DNA of 64,000 nt from Psychrobacter sp. WY6 (lineage in GTDB: Bacteria > Pseudomonadota > Gammaproteobacteria > Pseudomonadales > Moraxellaceae), in assembly GCF_018448495.1 (NCBI RefSeq), contig NZ_CP049902.1:2914001-2978000 (forward strand), in the 5' to 3' direction. The notes beneath the pieces were generated by a model. It made no database searches. It worked only from the letters and a program-made list of their open reading frames with translations, and had not been told where the DNA came from. Made by a program: the position numbers and the translations under genes. This document shows, in pieces, positions 1-9,469 of this stretch. Positions within the stretch are counted from its first letter, which is position 1; every line of letters begins with the position of its first letter.

Positions 1-362
1 TTGGCATAGCCCACTTCACCGCGCGACTCGTTTAGAGGTTTGCCTTGCTCAGCGGTCATAATGATAGCCAAGTCTTCTTTATTGGCATCGATGAGGTCTG
101 CCCACTTTTGTAGTAGCTCAGCACGCTCTTTCGGGGTTTTGGCTGCCCAAAGGATCTGGGCTTCATGAGAGGCGGTAACCGTGTCGTTCACATCGTCGGT
201 CGTTAGGCTTGGTACCGTACCGATGATATCGCCGTTGAAAGGATTGCTCACATCAATAGTCGAGTCATCACTAGCGGCATACCAGCCATCTTTGATGAAA
301 CACTGCTGTTTAAGTAGATCTGGGTTCGATAGCTGTAGCGTAGACTGTGACAGTTGTGACAT
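1..362 (-). CDS. gabD: NAD(P)-dependent succinate-semialdehyde dehydrogenase, N-terminal part
   Basis: This is the first ~120 residues of an aldehyde dehydrogenase; the rest lies outside the window. The protein starts MSQLSQSTLQLSNPDLLKQQ, and the segments 'NPFNGDIIGTVP' and 'MTAEQGKPLNESRGEV' are typical of the GabD subfamily, which oxidises succinate semialdehyde to succinate in GABA catabolism. The active-site cysteine and glutamate are not in view, so the assignment rests on the N-terminal subfamily signature. It is divergent from an IclR-type regulator 262 bp away, which may control it. Confidence 0.82.
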   Translation of the reverse strand, partial: MSQLSQSTLQLSNPDLLKQQCFIKDGWYAASDDSTIDVSNPFNGDIIGTVPSLTTDDVNDTVTASHEAQILWAAKTPKERAELLQKWADLIDANKEDLAIIMTAEQGKPLNESRGEVGYA

Positions 363-477
363 TGTGACGCTCCTTGTCAATTGAGGTTTGCAAATAGGAT
401 TCGCAGATTTATAGCGATAAGTGAATAACAATCAATAGAAGGTTATGATTTAAATAATTATTGATAACTTGTTAAGC

Positions 478-493
478 GTTCAATATACTGAAC
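478..493. promoter_or_regulatory. Near-perfect 16-bp palindrome in the gabD/IclR divergent promoter region
   Basis: GTTCAATATACTGAAC reads almost the same on both strands (14 of 16 positions). It lies about 115 bp upstream of gabD and 130 bp upstream of the IclR-type gene. IclR proteins bind short palindromes in divergent promoters, so this is a candidate operator. Function is inferred from symmetry and position only. Confidence 0.4.
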
Positions 494-624
494 ATCTATT
501 CTATATATGAGACATCATTATAAGAATGATAGCCAGCCATTTGCAACCCCTATTCTCATTTTAATGATGATTTATCGCGTTATTTTTATATTTTCCCAAT
601 TTTACTGACTTTTATAGGTTCCTT

Positions 625-1395
625 ATGAGCTCAACTGCCGTTCCTGCCTTGGACAAAACCTTTCAGATTTTAGATTTAATTACTGATAGTGCGCAGCCTT
701 TAACCGCAGCTCATATTGCTAAAGAGCTCAATCTACCACGTAGCTCAACCCACAATATTTTGCAAAGTCTTTTGGCTAAGCATGTCATCTATAAAGACAG
801 CGATAGCCGCTTTCATTTAGGCTCTTATTTGATGTATTGGGCAGGTAAGTATGAACAGCAGCAAGGCGTCATCCAGTTATTTAAAGACCTCATTGTCCAG
901 TATCCAATTCTTCTTCAACATACAGTTACTTTATCTAAGCTTGATTTAGGTGAAGTGGTATTTTTGGCCTGTCATGAAGCGCCTGCCCCGCTTGGCTTTA
1001 CCTTTCGCGCTGGTGTTCGCGTACCAGCGGTATTCTCTGCCACGGGCAAGGCCATGCTCTCAACATTCTCTATGGACAGTATAAAATCTATCTACGCTAC
1101 TGGTTTCCCCGCACCTATTACCCAACACGGTGTCGATAACTTTAGCGATTTGTCCACCGAGTTGACCGCCATTCAAAACAGTCGCATCTCACTCGATGAT
1201 GGACAACTTCGCGAAGGGATGTATTGTTTGGGTACTTATATTCGCAATGCGTCAGGCAATGCCGTTGCGGGTATGGCGGTTAGCTTTTTGCAAGGCGAAT
1301 ATGAGTCCAAGCGTGCTGAGGTCAGCGCAGTATTGATTGAATTGGCGCAGCAAATTGAGCAGCGTTTGGGTTTTATCGATAATAAATCAAGTTAA
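625..1395 (+). CDS. IclR family transcriptional regulator
   Basis: A 256-residue protein with the IclR layout: an N-terminal winged helix-turn-helix (residues ~5-65, including 'LTAAHIAKELNLPRSSTHNI') and a C-terminal GAF-like effector domain (~80-250, with 'RVPAVFSATGKAMLS' and 'SLDDGQLREGMYCLG'). Length is normal for the family. It is transcribed away from gabD, so control of gabD or of the downstream glutarate/amine genes is plausible. The effector cannot be read from sequence. Confidence 0.88.
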   Translation: MSSTAVPALDKTFQILDLITDSAQPLTAAHIAKELNLPRSSTHNILQSLLAKHVIYKDSDSRFHLGSYLMYWAGKYEQQQGVIQLFKDLIVQYPILLQHTVTLSKLDLGEVVFLACHEAPAPLGFTFRAGVRVPAVFSATGKAMLSTFSMDSIKSIYATGFPAPITQHGVDNFSDLSTELTAIQNSRISLDDGQLREGMYCLGTYIRNASGNAVAGMAVSFLQGEYESKRAEVSAVLIELAQQIEQRLGFIDNKSS

Positions 1396-1429
1396 AACGC
1401 TGCTAGTTTCTTGCTTACTTCAAACTCTT

Positions 1430-2434
1430 TCAGTTATTTTGGTGATAACTGTTAATCTTCTGAAATAAGCCCTGATAAAAATGCTTGCAAATTGTCATTG
1501 AGCTTTTGCAAGTAAAACCGCCCTCGACTAAAACAATCAGTGGTTTGTTTAGCGCTTTCATCTTTTGTGCCAATATTTTAAATCCTTTCGTACTCACCGC
1601 ACATCTCGCTTCTGGGTCGTTCTCATAAACATCAAAACCTAAGACATGCACAATGACATCAGGGTCAAATAGCGTCATCGCTTCGATAGATTTATCAACA
1701 TACTCAAAAAACCCAGCTTCATCGGTGCCGTGCGGCATCGGGAAGTTAATGTTATAGCCTTCACCCACGCCTGTGCCCCTTTCAAACGCATGCCCTGTCA
1801 CTGCGGGATAGAAGTTAACCGGATCACCGTGAACCGAGGTATAAAGAACATCGCTGCGATCATAAAATATCTCTTGAATACCTTGTCCGTGGTGCATGTC
1901 GGTGTCTATGATGGCGATTTTTGCATATTTTTGCCGCAGATGTTCAGCGATGATGGCTGCATTATTTAGATAGCAAAATCCGCCAGCGGCGCTTTTGCGA
2001 GCATGATGACCAGGCGGCCGTGAGAAGCAAAGCTGTATATGACTTTCGGCACGCTCGGTATCTGACAAATCATCGTTCAGCAATGCTTCAGCCGCATTGA
2101 GTGCAGTCTGCGCAGACCAATAAATAGATGTCCAAGAATGCTCGCTGATAGGCGCGCTATCATCCGCTTGATACTTTGCTGCTTTTGCCATGATACCGAT
2201 ACCGGGATTGTCATACGGCACAAAAATCCCCGTCTGTACCTGCGCGCCTAGATCTTCTTCAATTGCCATCCAGTCATCATAGCCATGCTTGAGAAAAGCC
2301 ACATAACCAAAATCGTGAACCGCTAATATAGGCCCAATGCCGACATCAGTAGCTGTCGTCACCTCTAACCCTAACGCTGCTGGTGCTTTTAAGAACTCAA
2401 CCATACGCTCTGGTATCTCTAACGGCTCATGCAT
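1430..2434 (-). CDS. Histone-deacetylase-fold amidohydrolase (acetylpolyamine amidohydrolase-like)
   Basis: A 334-residue zinc hydrolase of the arginase/deacetylase fold. Visible catalytic motifs are RPPGHHA (~139-145), the metal-binding DTDMHHGQG (~177-185) and 'LGFDVYENDP' (~268), matching bacterial acetylpolyamine or other small-amide deacetylases. It lies downstream of gcdH and the CoA-transferase on the same strand, so it may act in polyamine or lysine breakdown. The ATG used here probably truncates the protein: the same frame stays open upstream to about 2530 and encodes 'HRPLPYFSYGK', like the usual N-terminus, but has no good start codon, so a base error may hide the true start. Confidence 0.8.
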   Translation of the reverse strand: MHEPLEIPERMVEFLKAPAALGLEVTTATDVGIGPILAVHDFGYVAFLKHGYDDWMAIEEDLGAQVQTGIFVPYDNPGIGIMAKAAKYQADDSAPISEHSWTSIYWSAQTALNAAEALLNDDLSDTERAESHIQLCFSRPPGHHARKSAAGGFCYLNNAAIIAEHLRQKYAKIAIIDTDMHHGQGIQEIFYDRSDVLYTSVHGDPVNFYPAVTGHAFERGTGVGEGYNINFPMPHGTDEAGFFEYVDKSIEAMTLFDPDVIVHVLGFDVYENDPEARCAVSTKGFKILAQKMKALNKPLIVLVEGGFTCKSSMTICKHFYQGLFQKINSYHQNN

Positions 2435-2554
2435 CTTTCCATAAGAGAAATAAGGTAATGGTCTATGTAGACTTAGATTTTCATGGCTATATCTCTCATG
2501 CTTAACATTCCTTTGTTCAACATTTTTTCCAATGGCGCTTTTCTTGATGCCTAA

Positions 2555-3763
2555 CTAAACAATCCCATCGGCTTTAAGCTTGGCTATCATCTCGCTGTCA
2601 TAGCCCAAATCAGCAAGCGTACTATTAGTATGCTCGCTCAACTTCGGTGGCGGTGACCGATAAGTGACGGGTGATGCAGATAGTTTGATTGGACTACCAA
2701 GTGCTCGAACAGGGCTGCCTTGTTTGGCAAAATCAATTACCATCTCGCGTGCCAGTGCTTGCGGCATGGCCAATGCTTCAGCGACATTATGAATCGCTCC
2801 GCATGGAATACCTGCTTGATCCAACACCTCTAACCAATAAGTGCGTGGTTGCTCGGCAAATTTATTACTCAGCTCATCACACAGCAGCTCGCGGTTGGCA
2901 ACGCGTTGTGGATTGGTCCTAAAGCGCTCATCGGTATGCCAATCAACTGCAAGCACATCACAAAGTTTGGCAAACTGACTGTCATTGCCGCAAGCTAAGA
3001 TAAAGTGCGCCTCCCCCTGACCTGCAAACACTTGATAAGGCACAATATTAGGATGCTGATTGCCCAGTCTTGGTGGGATTTCACCTGATGCCAAATGATT
3101 CATACCAACATTAGCCAGCATGGCAAGCGCACTATCAAGTAATGCCACATCGACATGCTGTCCAAGTCCAGTATGTTGACGCGCCAATAGAGCGGCTTGG
3201 ATACCAATGGTCAGCTGTAAGCCTGCAAACAAATCAACCACTGCCACGCCAACCTTATGCGGTTCGCCATCACTTGGCCCAGTGATACTCATCAGTCCTG
3301 ACAACCCTTGAATAATATAGTCGTAACCAGGGCGCGCGGCATCTGGCCCCGTCTGACCAAACCCTGTCAATGACGCATAAATCAGGCGGGGATTGTCTTG
3401 TTTTAGACTGTCATAATCTAAGCCGTATTTTTTTAAACCGCCTACTTTAAAGTTTTCAACGACAATATCGCTATCAGCAATGAGTTGCTTGATGATGGTC
3501 TGCCCTGCTGGCGTGGTGATATCAACAGTGAGGGATTTTTTATTGCGGTTGATGGTGGCGTAATAAGCGGAGGTATCATCACTGAATACTGGCGGTGCCC
3601 AATGACGCGTTTCATCACCGATATGAGGACGCTCAACCTTGATGACTTCGGCACCAAGATCAGCAAGTACTTGAGTACAAGAAGGGCCAGCCAGCACTCT
3701 CGACAAATCAAGCACCTTGATACCATGCAATGCGCCCTCTGGTGTATTAGCCATATCCATCAT
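2555..3763 (-). CDS. Class III (CaiB/BaiF) CoA-transferase, probably succinyl-CoA:glutarate CoA-transferase
   Basis: A 402-residue family III CoA-transferase. The N-terminus 'GIKVLDLSRVLAGPSCTQVL' and 'LGAEVIKVERP' are hallmark segments, and 'VAVVDLFAGL' (~176) carries the aspartate that forms the acyl-enzyme in this family. It is transcribed downstream of glutaryl-CoA dehydrogenase, an arrangement in which it would make glutaryl-CoA from glutarate. Substrate is inferred from context. An AAGGGA motif lies ~7 bases before the first ATG, supporting the start. Confidence 0.85.
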   Translation of the reverse strand: MMDMANTPEGALHGIKVLDLSRVLAGPSCTQVLADLGAEVIKVERPHIGDETRHWAPPVFSDDTSAYYATINRNKKSLTVDITTPAGQTIIKQLIADSDIVVENFKVGGLKKYGLDYDSLKQDNPRLIYASLTGFGQTGPDAARPGYDYIIQGLSGLMSITGPSDGEPHKVGVAVVDLFAGLQLTIGIQAALLARQHTGLGQHVDVALLDSALAMLANVGMNHLASGEIPPRLGNQHPNIVPYQVFAGQGEAHFILACGNDSQFAKLCDVLAVDWHTDERFRTNPQRVANRELLCDELSNKFAEQPRTYWLEVLDQAGIPCGAIHNVAEALAMPQALAREMVIDFAKQGSPVRALGSPIKLSASPVTYRSPPPKLSEHTNSTLADLGYDSEMIAKLKADGIV

Positions 3764-3941
3764 AATAATCCCTTATTGTATCGCGTATTTTTGACAATAA
3801 AATTGTTCTTCAGGATGTAATTTTTCAGTAGTTAAATCATGAAGAACAACTGAAGAACGTACGCTATTGCTTATCACAAAACTAAACAGTAACGTACGTT
3901 GATAGCCTAAAAACTGACTAGCACTTATTCACCAGCATTAA

Positions 3942-5124
3942 TTAATAAAACGCTTGAATGCCTGTCTGCGCACGACCTAAGATGAGCGCATGAATATCGT
4001 GCGTACCTTCATAGGTATTAACCGCTTCTAAGTTCATCACATGACGAATAATGTGGAACTCATCCGAAATACCGTTACCGCCATGCATATCACGAGCAAT
4101 ACGCGCGATATCGAGCGCCTTACCACAATTATTACGCTTAATGAGTGAAATCATCTCAGGCGCAGCATTGTCTTCATCCATCAGACGACCAACACGTAGC
4201 GCCGCTTGTAGACCTAAGGTAATCTCAGTCTGCATATTGGCAAGCTTCAATTGTACCAGCTGCGTTGCGGCAAGTGGGCGACCAAATTGCTTACGATCTA
4301 GCGTGTACTGGCGTGCTGCTTTCCAGCAGAATTCAGCTGCGCCCATTGCACCCCAAGCGATACCGTAACGCGCTTTATTTAAGCAGCCAAACGGTCCTTT
4401 TAGACCACGGATATCTGGGAAAGCATTGGCTTCAGGGACAAATACCTTGTCCATCACAATCTCACCGGTAACTGAAGCACGTAGTGAAAACTTACCCTCA
4501 ATCTTCGGCGCTGATAAGCCTTTCATACCTTTATCTAAGATAAAACCACGAATTTCACCAGCATCGTCTTTTGCCCAAACGACAAACACATCAGCGATAG
4601 GACTGTTGGTAATCCACATCTTATTACCCGTCAGCTCATAACCGCCGTCAACCGCTCGTGCGCGAGTCGACATTGAGGCTGGATCTGACCCCGAATCTGG
4701 CTCAGTTAGACCAAAACAGCCGACATATTCGCCAGTCGCAAGCTTAGGCAGATATCTCTCTCTTTTCTTCAGTACCGTATGCATGGATAGGATGCATCAC
4801 CAAGCTTGATTGCACACTCATCGCCGAACGATAACCTGAATCGACTGCTTCTACTTCCTTAGCAATCAAACCATAAGCAACACTAGATAAACCGGCACAA
4901 CCATAACCTTCAATCGTCACACCAAGCAGACCCATTTCACCCATTTGACGCATGAGATTACGGTCAAAATTCTCGTTACGATTGGCCTCAATAATGCCAG
5001 GCATCAGCTCTTTTTGAAAAAACTGACGAGCGCTGTCCGTGACCATGCGCTCTTCATCAGTCAGCTGGTCGCGTAATAAAAACGGATCTTCCCAATCGAA
5101 ACTTGGACGCTTAGATGTTGCCAT
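3942..5124 (-). CDS. gcdH: Glutaryl-CoA dehydrogenase (one frameshift)
   Basis: An acyl-CoA dehydrogenase flavoprotein of ~394 residues that oxidises and decarboxylates glutaryl-CoA to crotonyl-CoA in lysine/tryptophan degradation. N-terminal helices ([17 protein letters not shown]) are in one frame, and the FAD/substrate domains from '[16 protein letters not shown]' to '[18 protein letters not shown]' in another; '[14 protein letters not shown]' is diagnostic for GcdH. The frame changes at ~4765 in an A/G-rich run where one base appears missing. The start at 5124 has AAGGAG in front; an earlier in-frame ATG at 5148 is less likely. It is divergent from an IclR-type regulator. Confidence 0.88.
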
Positions 5125-5218
5125 GTGGATCTCCTTGATATCAGTCATCCTGACCGACGATTAGTAATTAATGAATAAATTAACTTAATAGTTTATTGAC
5201 TTACTAATTCCGCTGTGC

Positions 5219-5231
5219 GAAACTTAGTTTC
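5219..5231. promoter_or_regulatory. Inverted repeat in the gcdH/IclR intergenic region
   Basis: GAAAC-TTA-GTTTC is a perfect 5-bp inverted repeat in the 175-bp gap between gcdH and the divergent IclR-type gene; another GTTTC follows at ~5257. It is a candidate operator for the adjacent regulator. This is inference from symmetry and location. Confidence 0.35.
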
Positions 5232-5299
5232 ATAATTTAAATTCATTAAAACAAAGTTTCGGGTCGCTGTAAACCTTTATCCAAAAAAATGAGCATAAA

Positions 5300-6127
5300 A
5301 TGACAAAAAATATATCAGCAGCTCTACCATTACTGACTCGAATGAATAGCATCCTTGAGCAGAGTAAAGAAGATAATGACCGACAATTCGTGACTGCATT
5401 GGGGCGTGGACTGACTTTGTTATCAGCCTTTGAGCATCATGAGCAGCTTAGTCATCAACAGTTATGTCAGATGACTACCCTACCAAAAGCGACCATCACT
5501 CGCCTGATTCACACATTAATAACGCTTGGATTTTTACGCATGACCGAGCACGGACAGTATCAACTAGGCAGTAGTGCTGTACGTCTAAGTGCTACCGCAT
5601 GGAGTCGCCACGACATGGTAGCGGTAGCTGAGCCGTTGCTACGGCAGTTCGCTAGTAAGAATGAAGTATCAGTAAACTTGGCAACCGAGGTTGAAGGAGA
5701 AATGCGCTATCACGCTTGTTGTCGTAGCCCTGCTCGCTTATCAGTCAATTTGCAAGTTGGCTCAGCTGTGCCCGTCGCTCGCACTGCTATTGGACGCGCT
5801 TTTTATGCGGCTAGCTCGCCAGCGAGACAGGCGGTGATTCATAATAATTTACAAGAGCATTTATCTACAGAAGATTACACCCATGCGCAAACCGCCCTAG
5901 CCAGCGCTGCAGGGCATTATGCAGTGCATGGCTATACGATATCAGATGGGGAGTTTTCTACTGATATATTGGCAGTAGCGGTTGGAGTTTTTGATGTTGC
6001 GACTGGACAATATGCATATTCGCTCAATGCCAGTGTACCAAGTGCCAACTGGGAATCAGAAGAATATGCAGCGATGATTGTGCCAAAATTGCAGGCGTTG
6101 GCGGAGCGGATTGGCAGTGGTGTTTAA
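5300..6127 (+). CDS. IclR family transcriptional regulator (possible glutarate regulator)
   Basis: A 275-residue IclR-type protein with a ~25-residue N-terminal extension before 'FVTALGRGLTLLSAFEHH'. The winged helix ('HQQLCQMTTLPKATITRLIHTL', in part) is followed by a GAF-like effector domain containing 'VGSAVPVARTAIGRAFYAA' and 'ISDGEFSTDILAVAV'. The 'GRGLxLLxAF' opening resembles the PcaR/PobR branch, which senses aromatic or dicarboxylic acids. It is divergent from gcdH, so it probably controls gcdH and the genes below it. Confidence 0.87.
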   Translation: MTKNISAALPLLTRMNSILEQSKEDNDRQFVTALGRGLTLLSAFEHHEQLSHQQLCQMTTLPKATITRLIHTLITLGFLRMTEHGQYQLGSSAVRLSATAWSRHDMVAVAEPLLRQFASKNEVSVNLATEVEGEMRYHACCRSPARLSVNLQVGSAVPVARTAIGRAFYAASSPARQAVIHNNLQEHLSTEDYTHAQTALASAAGHYAVHGYTISDGEFSTDILAVAVGVFDVATGQYAYSLNASVPSANWESEEYAAMIVPKLQALAERIGSGV

Positions 6128-6200
6128 AAGAGAACAAATGATAAATCTATAGTACAAGCATCATGGCTTAGGTGATGGGTTTTGTCTTATGAAAGATGCT

Positions 6201-7909
6201 TTATTTTAGCTCATCAAACTTCAAACCAAACTTCAGCAGATACTTCCGCAATCTATCGCTATCGTTTGGGCTTTTTAGCTTATCGCGTGAGTTGGCGTAC
6301 AGATAGCGGCCAGCCGCCGCTTGGTTTTTATGGCTGATACACACTTCAATCACATATGCCAATTGCACCGCATCAAACGGATCGATAGTTGTCAGAATCT
6401 CTTCATCGAGATATTGGAGTAAAATATGATGGCTACCCTGCTCAATGGTGTCACTATTTAAACTAGTATCGGGGCTGTTATTGCTTAGGCTATTTTTAGT
6501 CCTAACATTACCGTTATTTAAGCTATTAGAGCCATTTAAAATGTCGGGCAATTCCCAAAGATGCGTTAAGCGTTCAATCTCCGCTTGTACGTCATCATTG
6601 CGAATGACTTTACTCTCAGCAAGTGTAGTCAAACGAATCATACTGGCGGTCAAATCACGAAAGTTCCCTTGCCATGTCGCATCCGCACTCATTGCAAAAG
6701 CTTCATAACGCTGTCTTGCTTCTGGGGTAAATCGATAGTGCTGCTGCTGCTCGCTGCCCAAGCGCGCCAATTCATAATCGATATTGGCAGGTAAATCCTC
6801 CAACCTATCTTTGAGTGATGGCAAAAAAACGTCCATGTATTGAGACGCGCAAATAAATCTGCCCGAAACTCACCATTAGCGACTGCTTGTCGCAAATCTT
6901 TATTAGTGCCTGCCATTAGCTGAAACGACACACTAATCGGCGTATCACTGCCAAGCGGATAAAAACACTGTTCCTCCAGTGCGGTTAGTAGCATCGCTTG
7001 CTCATCAAGCCCCAACTCACCGATTTCATCTAAGAACAACAATCCACCATCAGCTGATTTTAGCAGCCCATCTCGACTCGTCGCAGCGCCCGTAAAGGCA
7101 CCTTTGACATGACCAAATAACACACTCATGGCGGTGTCACCACGCAGGGTGGCGCAGTTTACTTCCACGAATATATCAAGCGTATTTTTGCCTTGCGTAC
7201 TGCTGGCTTTGGCTTTTTTGAGCGCGTAAATTTGGCCTGCCAGTTGCGACTTGCCCGCCCCTGTTGCGCCCATCAATAATATGGGTGCAGTTGAGCGGGT
7301 GGCGACCTTTTCGATATCGGAGATGAGCTTTTGATAAGCGGCATTTTGGGTGACTAAGTTGGCTTGCAAGGTTTGCCAATGTTGCTGTTTTTCTGCCTCA
7401 AAACGTTCACGCAAGCCATCATAGCGCGAGACGTCCAAATCAATCACTTGATAGCGACCTTGCGGATCAGCTTGGTCAGGTCTTGAGCAAGGGGAAGTCT
7501 GAATCAAATCAGCGGGAATAAAGCCCGCCTCTACCAACAAGAACCAGCAAATCTGCGCCACATGCGTACCTGTGGTCAGATGCAGTAAGTAGTCGGTACT
7601 ATCCTGAAAATCGAACCCTGCGGCAAAATCATACAACTCAGCATAAACGTCTGCAAAATCCCACGGACTAGTCAGCGCCACATGATGACCAATAACGGTA
7701 GTGTTCGGACTAATTTGTGCCACGTCATCGACAATTATTTTAAACAGGCGCTTATCGCGCTTGCTATATAAGATATGCAGCTCATCGACCAGTAGCTCGT
7801 CATGCAGCCCCAAACTGACGGTTGGTCGCCAACGTTGCCAACGCTTATCATTAAAGCCATTGTCTAAGGTAGTGCCGAGGAAGCCGATGACGGCGGTTTT
7901 GTTAGACAT
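6201..7909 (-). CDS. rtcR: RtcR, CARF-domain sigma-54-dependent activator of RNA repair (one frameshift)
   Basis: This activator controls rtcBA. The N-terminal ~160 residues are the CARF-type sensor ('AVIGFLGTTLDNG'), known in the family to respond to RNA-derived ligands. A AAA+ domain follows, with Walker A GATGAGKS (~215-222), the sigma-54 contact GAFTGA and 'LLFLDEIGELGLDEQAML', then a C-terminal DNA-binding region. The frame breaks at ~6830 in a run of seven Ts (coding strand); an eighth T restores 'NTWTFFLPSLKDRLEDLPAN', matching RtcR. ATG at 7909 is preferred over an upstream TTG. It is divergent from rtcB. Confidence 0.9.
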
Positions 7910-8125
7910 AAGGTTCAATCATCCAAAATATTGGTGCATGTACGAAAATTTAGTATGAGCGTTATAGGATAAAATATTAATTATAGAATAAATACTATAC
8001 TAATAGAATATTTTATAAATTTATTTTTCAATATTTTCACTAACCTACTTTAGATGTATAAAAATAATATTATTTAAAGCATTAATATCAAATACTTACG
8101 ATTAAATTTTGAGTATATTAAAAAC

Positions 8126-8142
8126 TTGGCACACCCTTAGCA
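8126..8142 (+). promoter_or_regulatory. Sigma-54 (-24/-12) promoter of the rtc operon
   Basis: TTGGCAC-N5-TAGCA, with GG and GC elements exactly 12 bp apart, matches the RpoN consensus closely. It lies ~60 bp upstream of rtcB and opposite rtcR, as expected for an RtcR-activated operon. The flanking intergenic DNA is very AT-rich and would hold the RtcR binding sites, which I could not define. Confidence 0.85.
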
Positions 8143-8200
8143 TTATATAAAGTAAGCAATCTTTCATAATAAACAACTTTGCACTGCTAAGGACAACGAC

Positions 8201-9430
8201 ATGCAACCAACCCTCATAACATCATTCAACGGCGGAACGCCTATCAGACTTTGGACCAAGGGCGTGCCTGTTGATCCAAAAGCGCACGACCAATTGATCA
8301 AAGCATCAAAAATGCCGTTTGTATATAAATGGCTTGCGGTGATGCCCGATGTACATGTCGGTATTGGTGCAACTATTGGTACCGTACTGCCCACCAAAGA
8401 AGCGATTATTCCGGCAGCCGTTGGCGTCGATATCGGCTGCGGAATGATGGCTGTACAAACCACCCTAACCGCAAACGATTTGCCAGATAGCTTGCTTGGT
8501 CTGCGTACCGAACTAGAAAAAGCCATTCCACATGGTCGTAGTAAAACGCGTGGTCGCGGGTCACGCCGTGATGTTGGCGCATGGGCAAACCCTGATGATA
8601 CCGTAATGAACGGTTGGGGAACGCTGGTTGATGACTTTAATTATATAACCCAAAAGCACCCTCGCCTAAAAAATACCAATAACCTTAATCATTTGGGTAC
8701 GCTGGGTACGGGGAATCATTTCGTCGAGGTGTGCCTTGATGAAACTGACCAAGTTTGGATCATGCTGCACTCAGGCTCACGCGGTGTGGGTAATGCCATT
8801 GGTCGCTACTTTATTGAGCTGGCACGTGAGGACATGCGCAAGTGGTTTATCAACTTGCCAGATAAAGATTTGGCCTACTTTGCCGAGGGTACAGAGCATT
8901 TCGATGACTATTGGTTTGCGGTGGGTTGGGCGCAGCGTTTTGCCTTTAAAAACCGTGAAATCATGATGGAAAAAGCCATCAAAGCGCTACGCCAAATCAT
9001 ACCTAAGCCGTTTGATGCAGCCGTAAAAGCGGTGAACTGTCATCATAACTATGTGGAAAAAGAGCAACATTATGGCGAGGAAGTATTTGTGACCCGCAAA
9101 GGTGCTGTCCGTGCCCGCGTTGGTGAGTACGGCATCATTCCGGGGTCAATGGGTGCCAAATCGTTCATCGTGCGCGGTAAAGGGAATGAAGAATCGTTTT
9201 GCTCTTGCTCACATGGTGCAGGTCGTATCATGTCACGTACCGAGGCGAAAAAGGTATTTACGGTCGCCGATCAAATCGCGCAGACCGAGGGCGTAGAATG
9301 CCGAAAGGACGCGGATGTGATTGATGAGATTCCAGCGGCTTATAAAAATATTGATGACGTGATGCAAGCACAAAGTGATTTGGTAGAAGTGGTACATACC
9401 TTGCGTCAGGTGGTTTGTGTTAAAGGATAG
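8201..9430 (+). CDS. rtcB: RtcB RNA-splicing ligase
   Basis: A 409-residue RtcB that joins RNA 2',3'-cyclic phosphate or 3'-phosphate ends to 5'-OH ends using GTP and Mn2+. Metal and guanylylation residues are intact: D77 and C80 in 'GVDIGCGM', H173 in 'GTGNHFVEV', H190 in 'HSGSRG', H281 in 'NCHHNY', and the GMP-accepting H338 in 'CSHGAGR'. The ATG has AAGGA 7 bases upstream. It is the first gene after the sigma-54 promoter, followed 39 bp later by the HEPN gene. Confidence 0.97.
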   Translation: MQPTLITSFNGGTPIRLWTKGVPVDPKAHDQLIKASKMPFVYKWLAVMPDVHVGIGATIGTVLPTKEAIIPAAVGVDIGCGMMAVQTTLTANDLPDSLLGLRTELEKAIPHGRSKTRGRGSRRDVGAWANPDDTVMNGWGTLVDDFNYITQKHPRLKNTNNLNHLGTLGTGNHFVEVCLDETDQVWIMLHSGSRGVGNAIGRYFIELAREDMRKWFINLPDKDLAYFAEGTEHFDDYWFAVGWAQRFAFKNREIMMEKAIKALRQIIPKPFDAAVKAVNCHHNYVEKEQHYGEEVFVTRKGAVRARVGEYGIIPGSMGAKSFIVRGKGNEESFCSCSHGAGRIMSRTEAKKVFTVADQIAQTEGVECRKDADVIDEIPAAYKNIDDVMQAQSDLVEVVHTLRQVVCVKG

Positions 9431-9469
9431 GTAGGAACTATTATTTTCTAATATCACAAGGATAAAATT

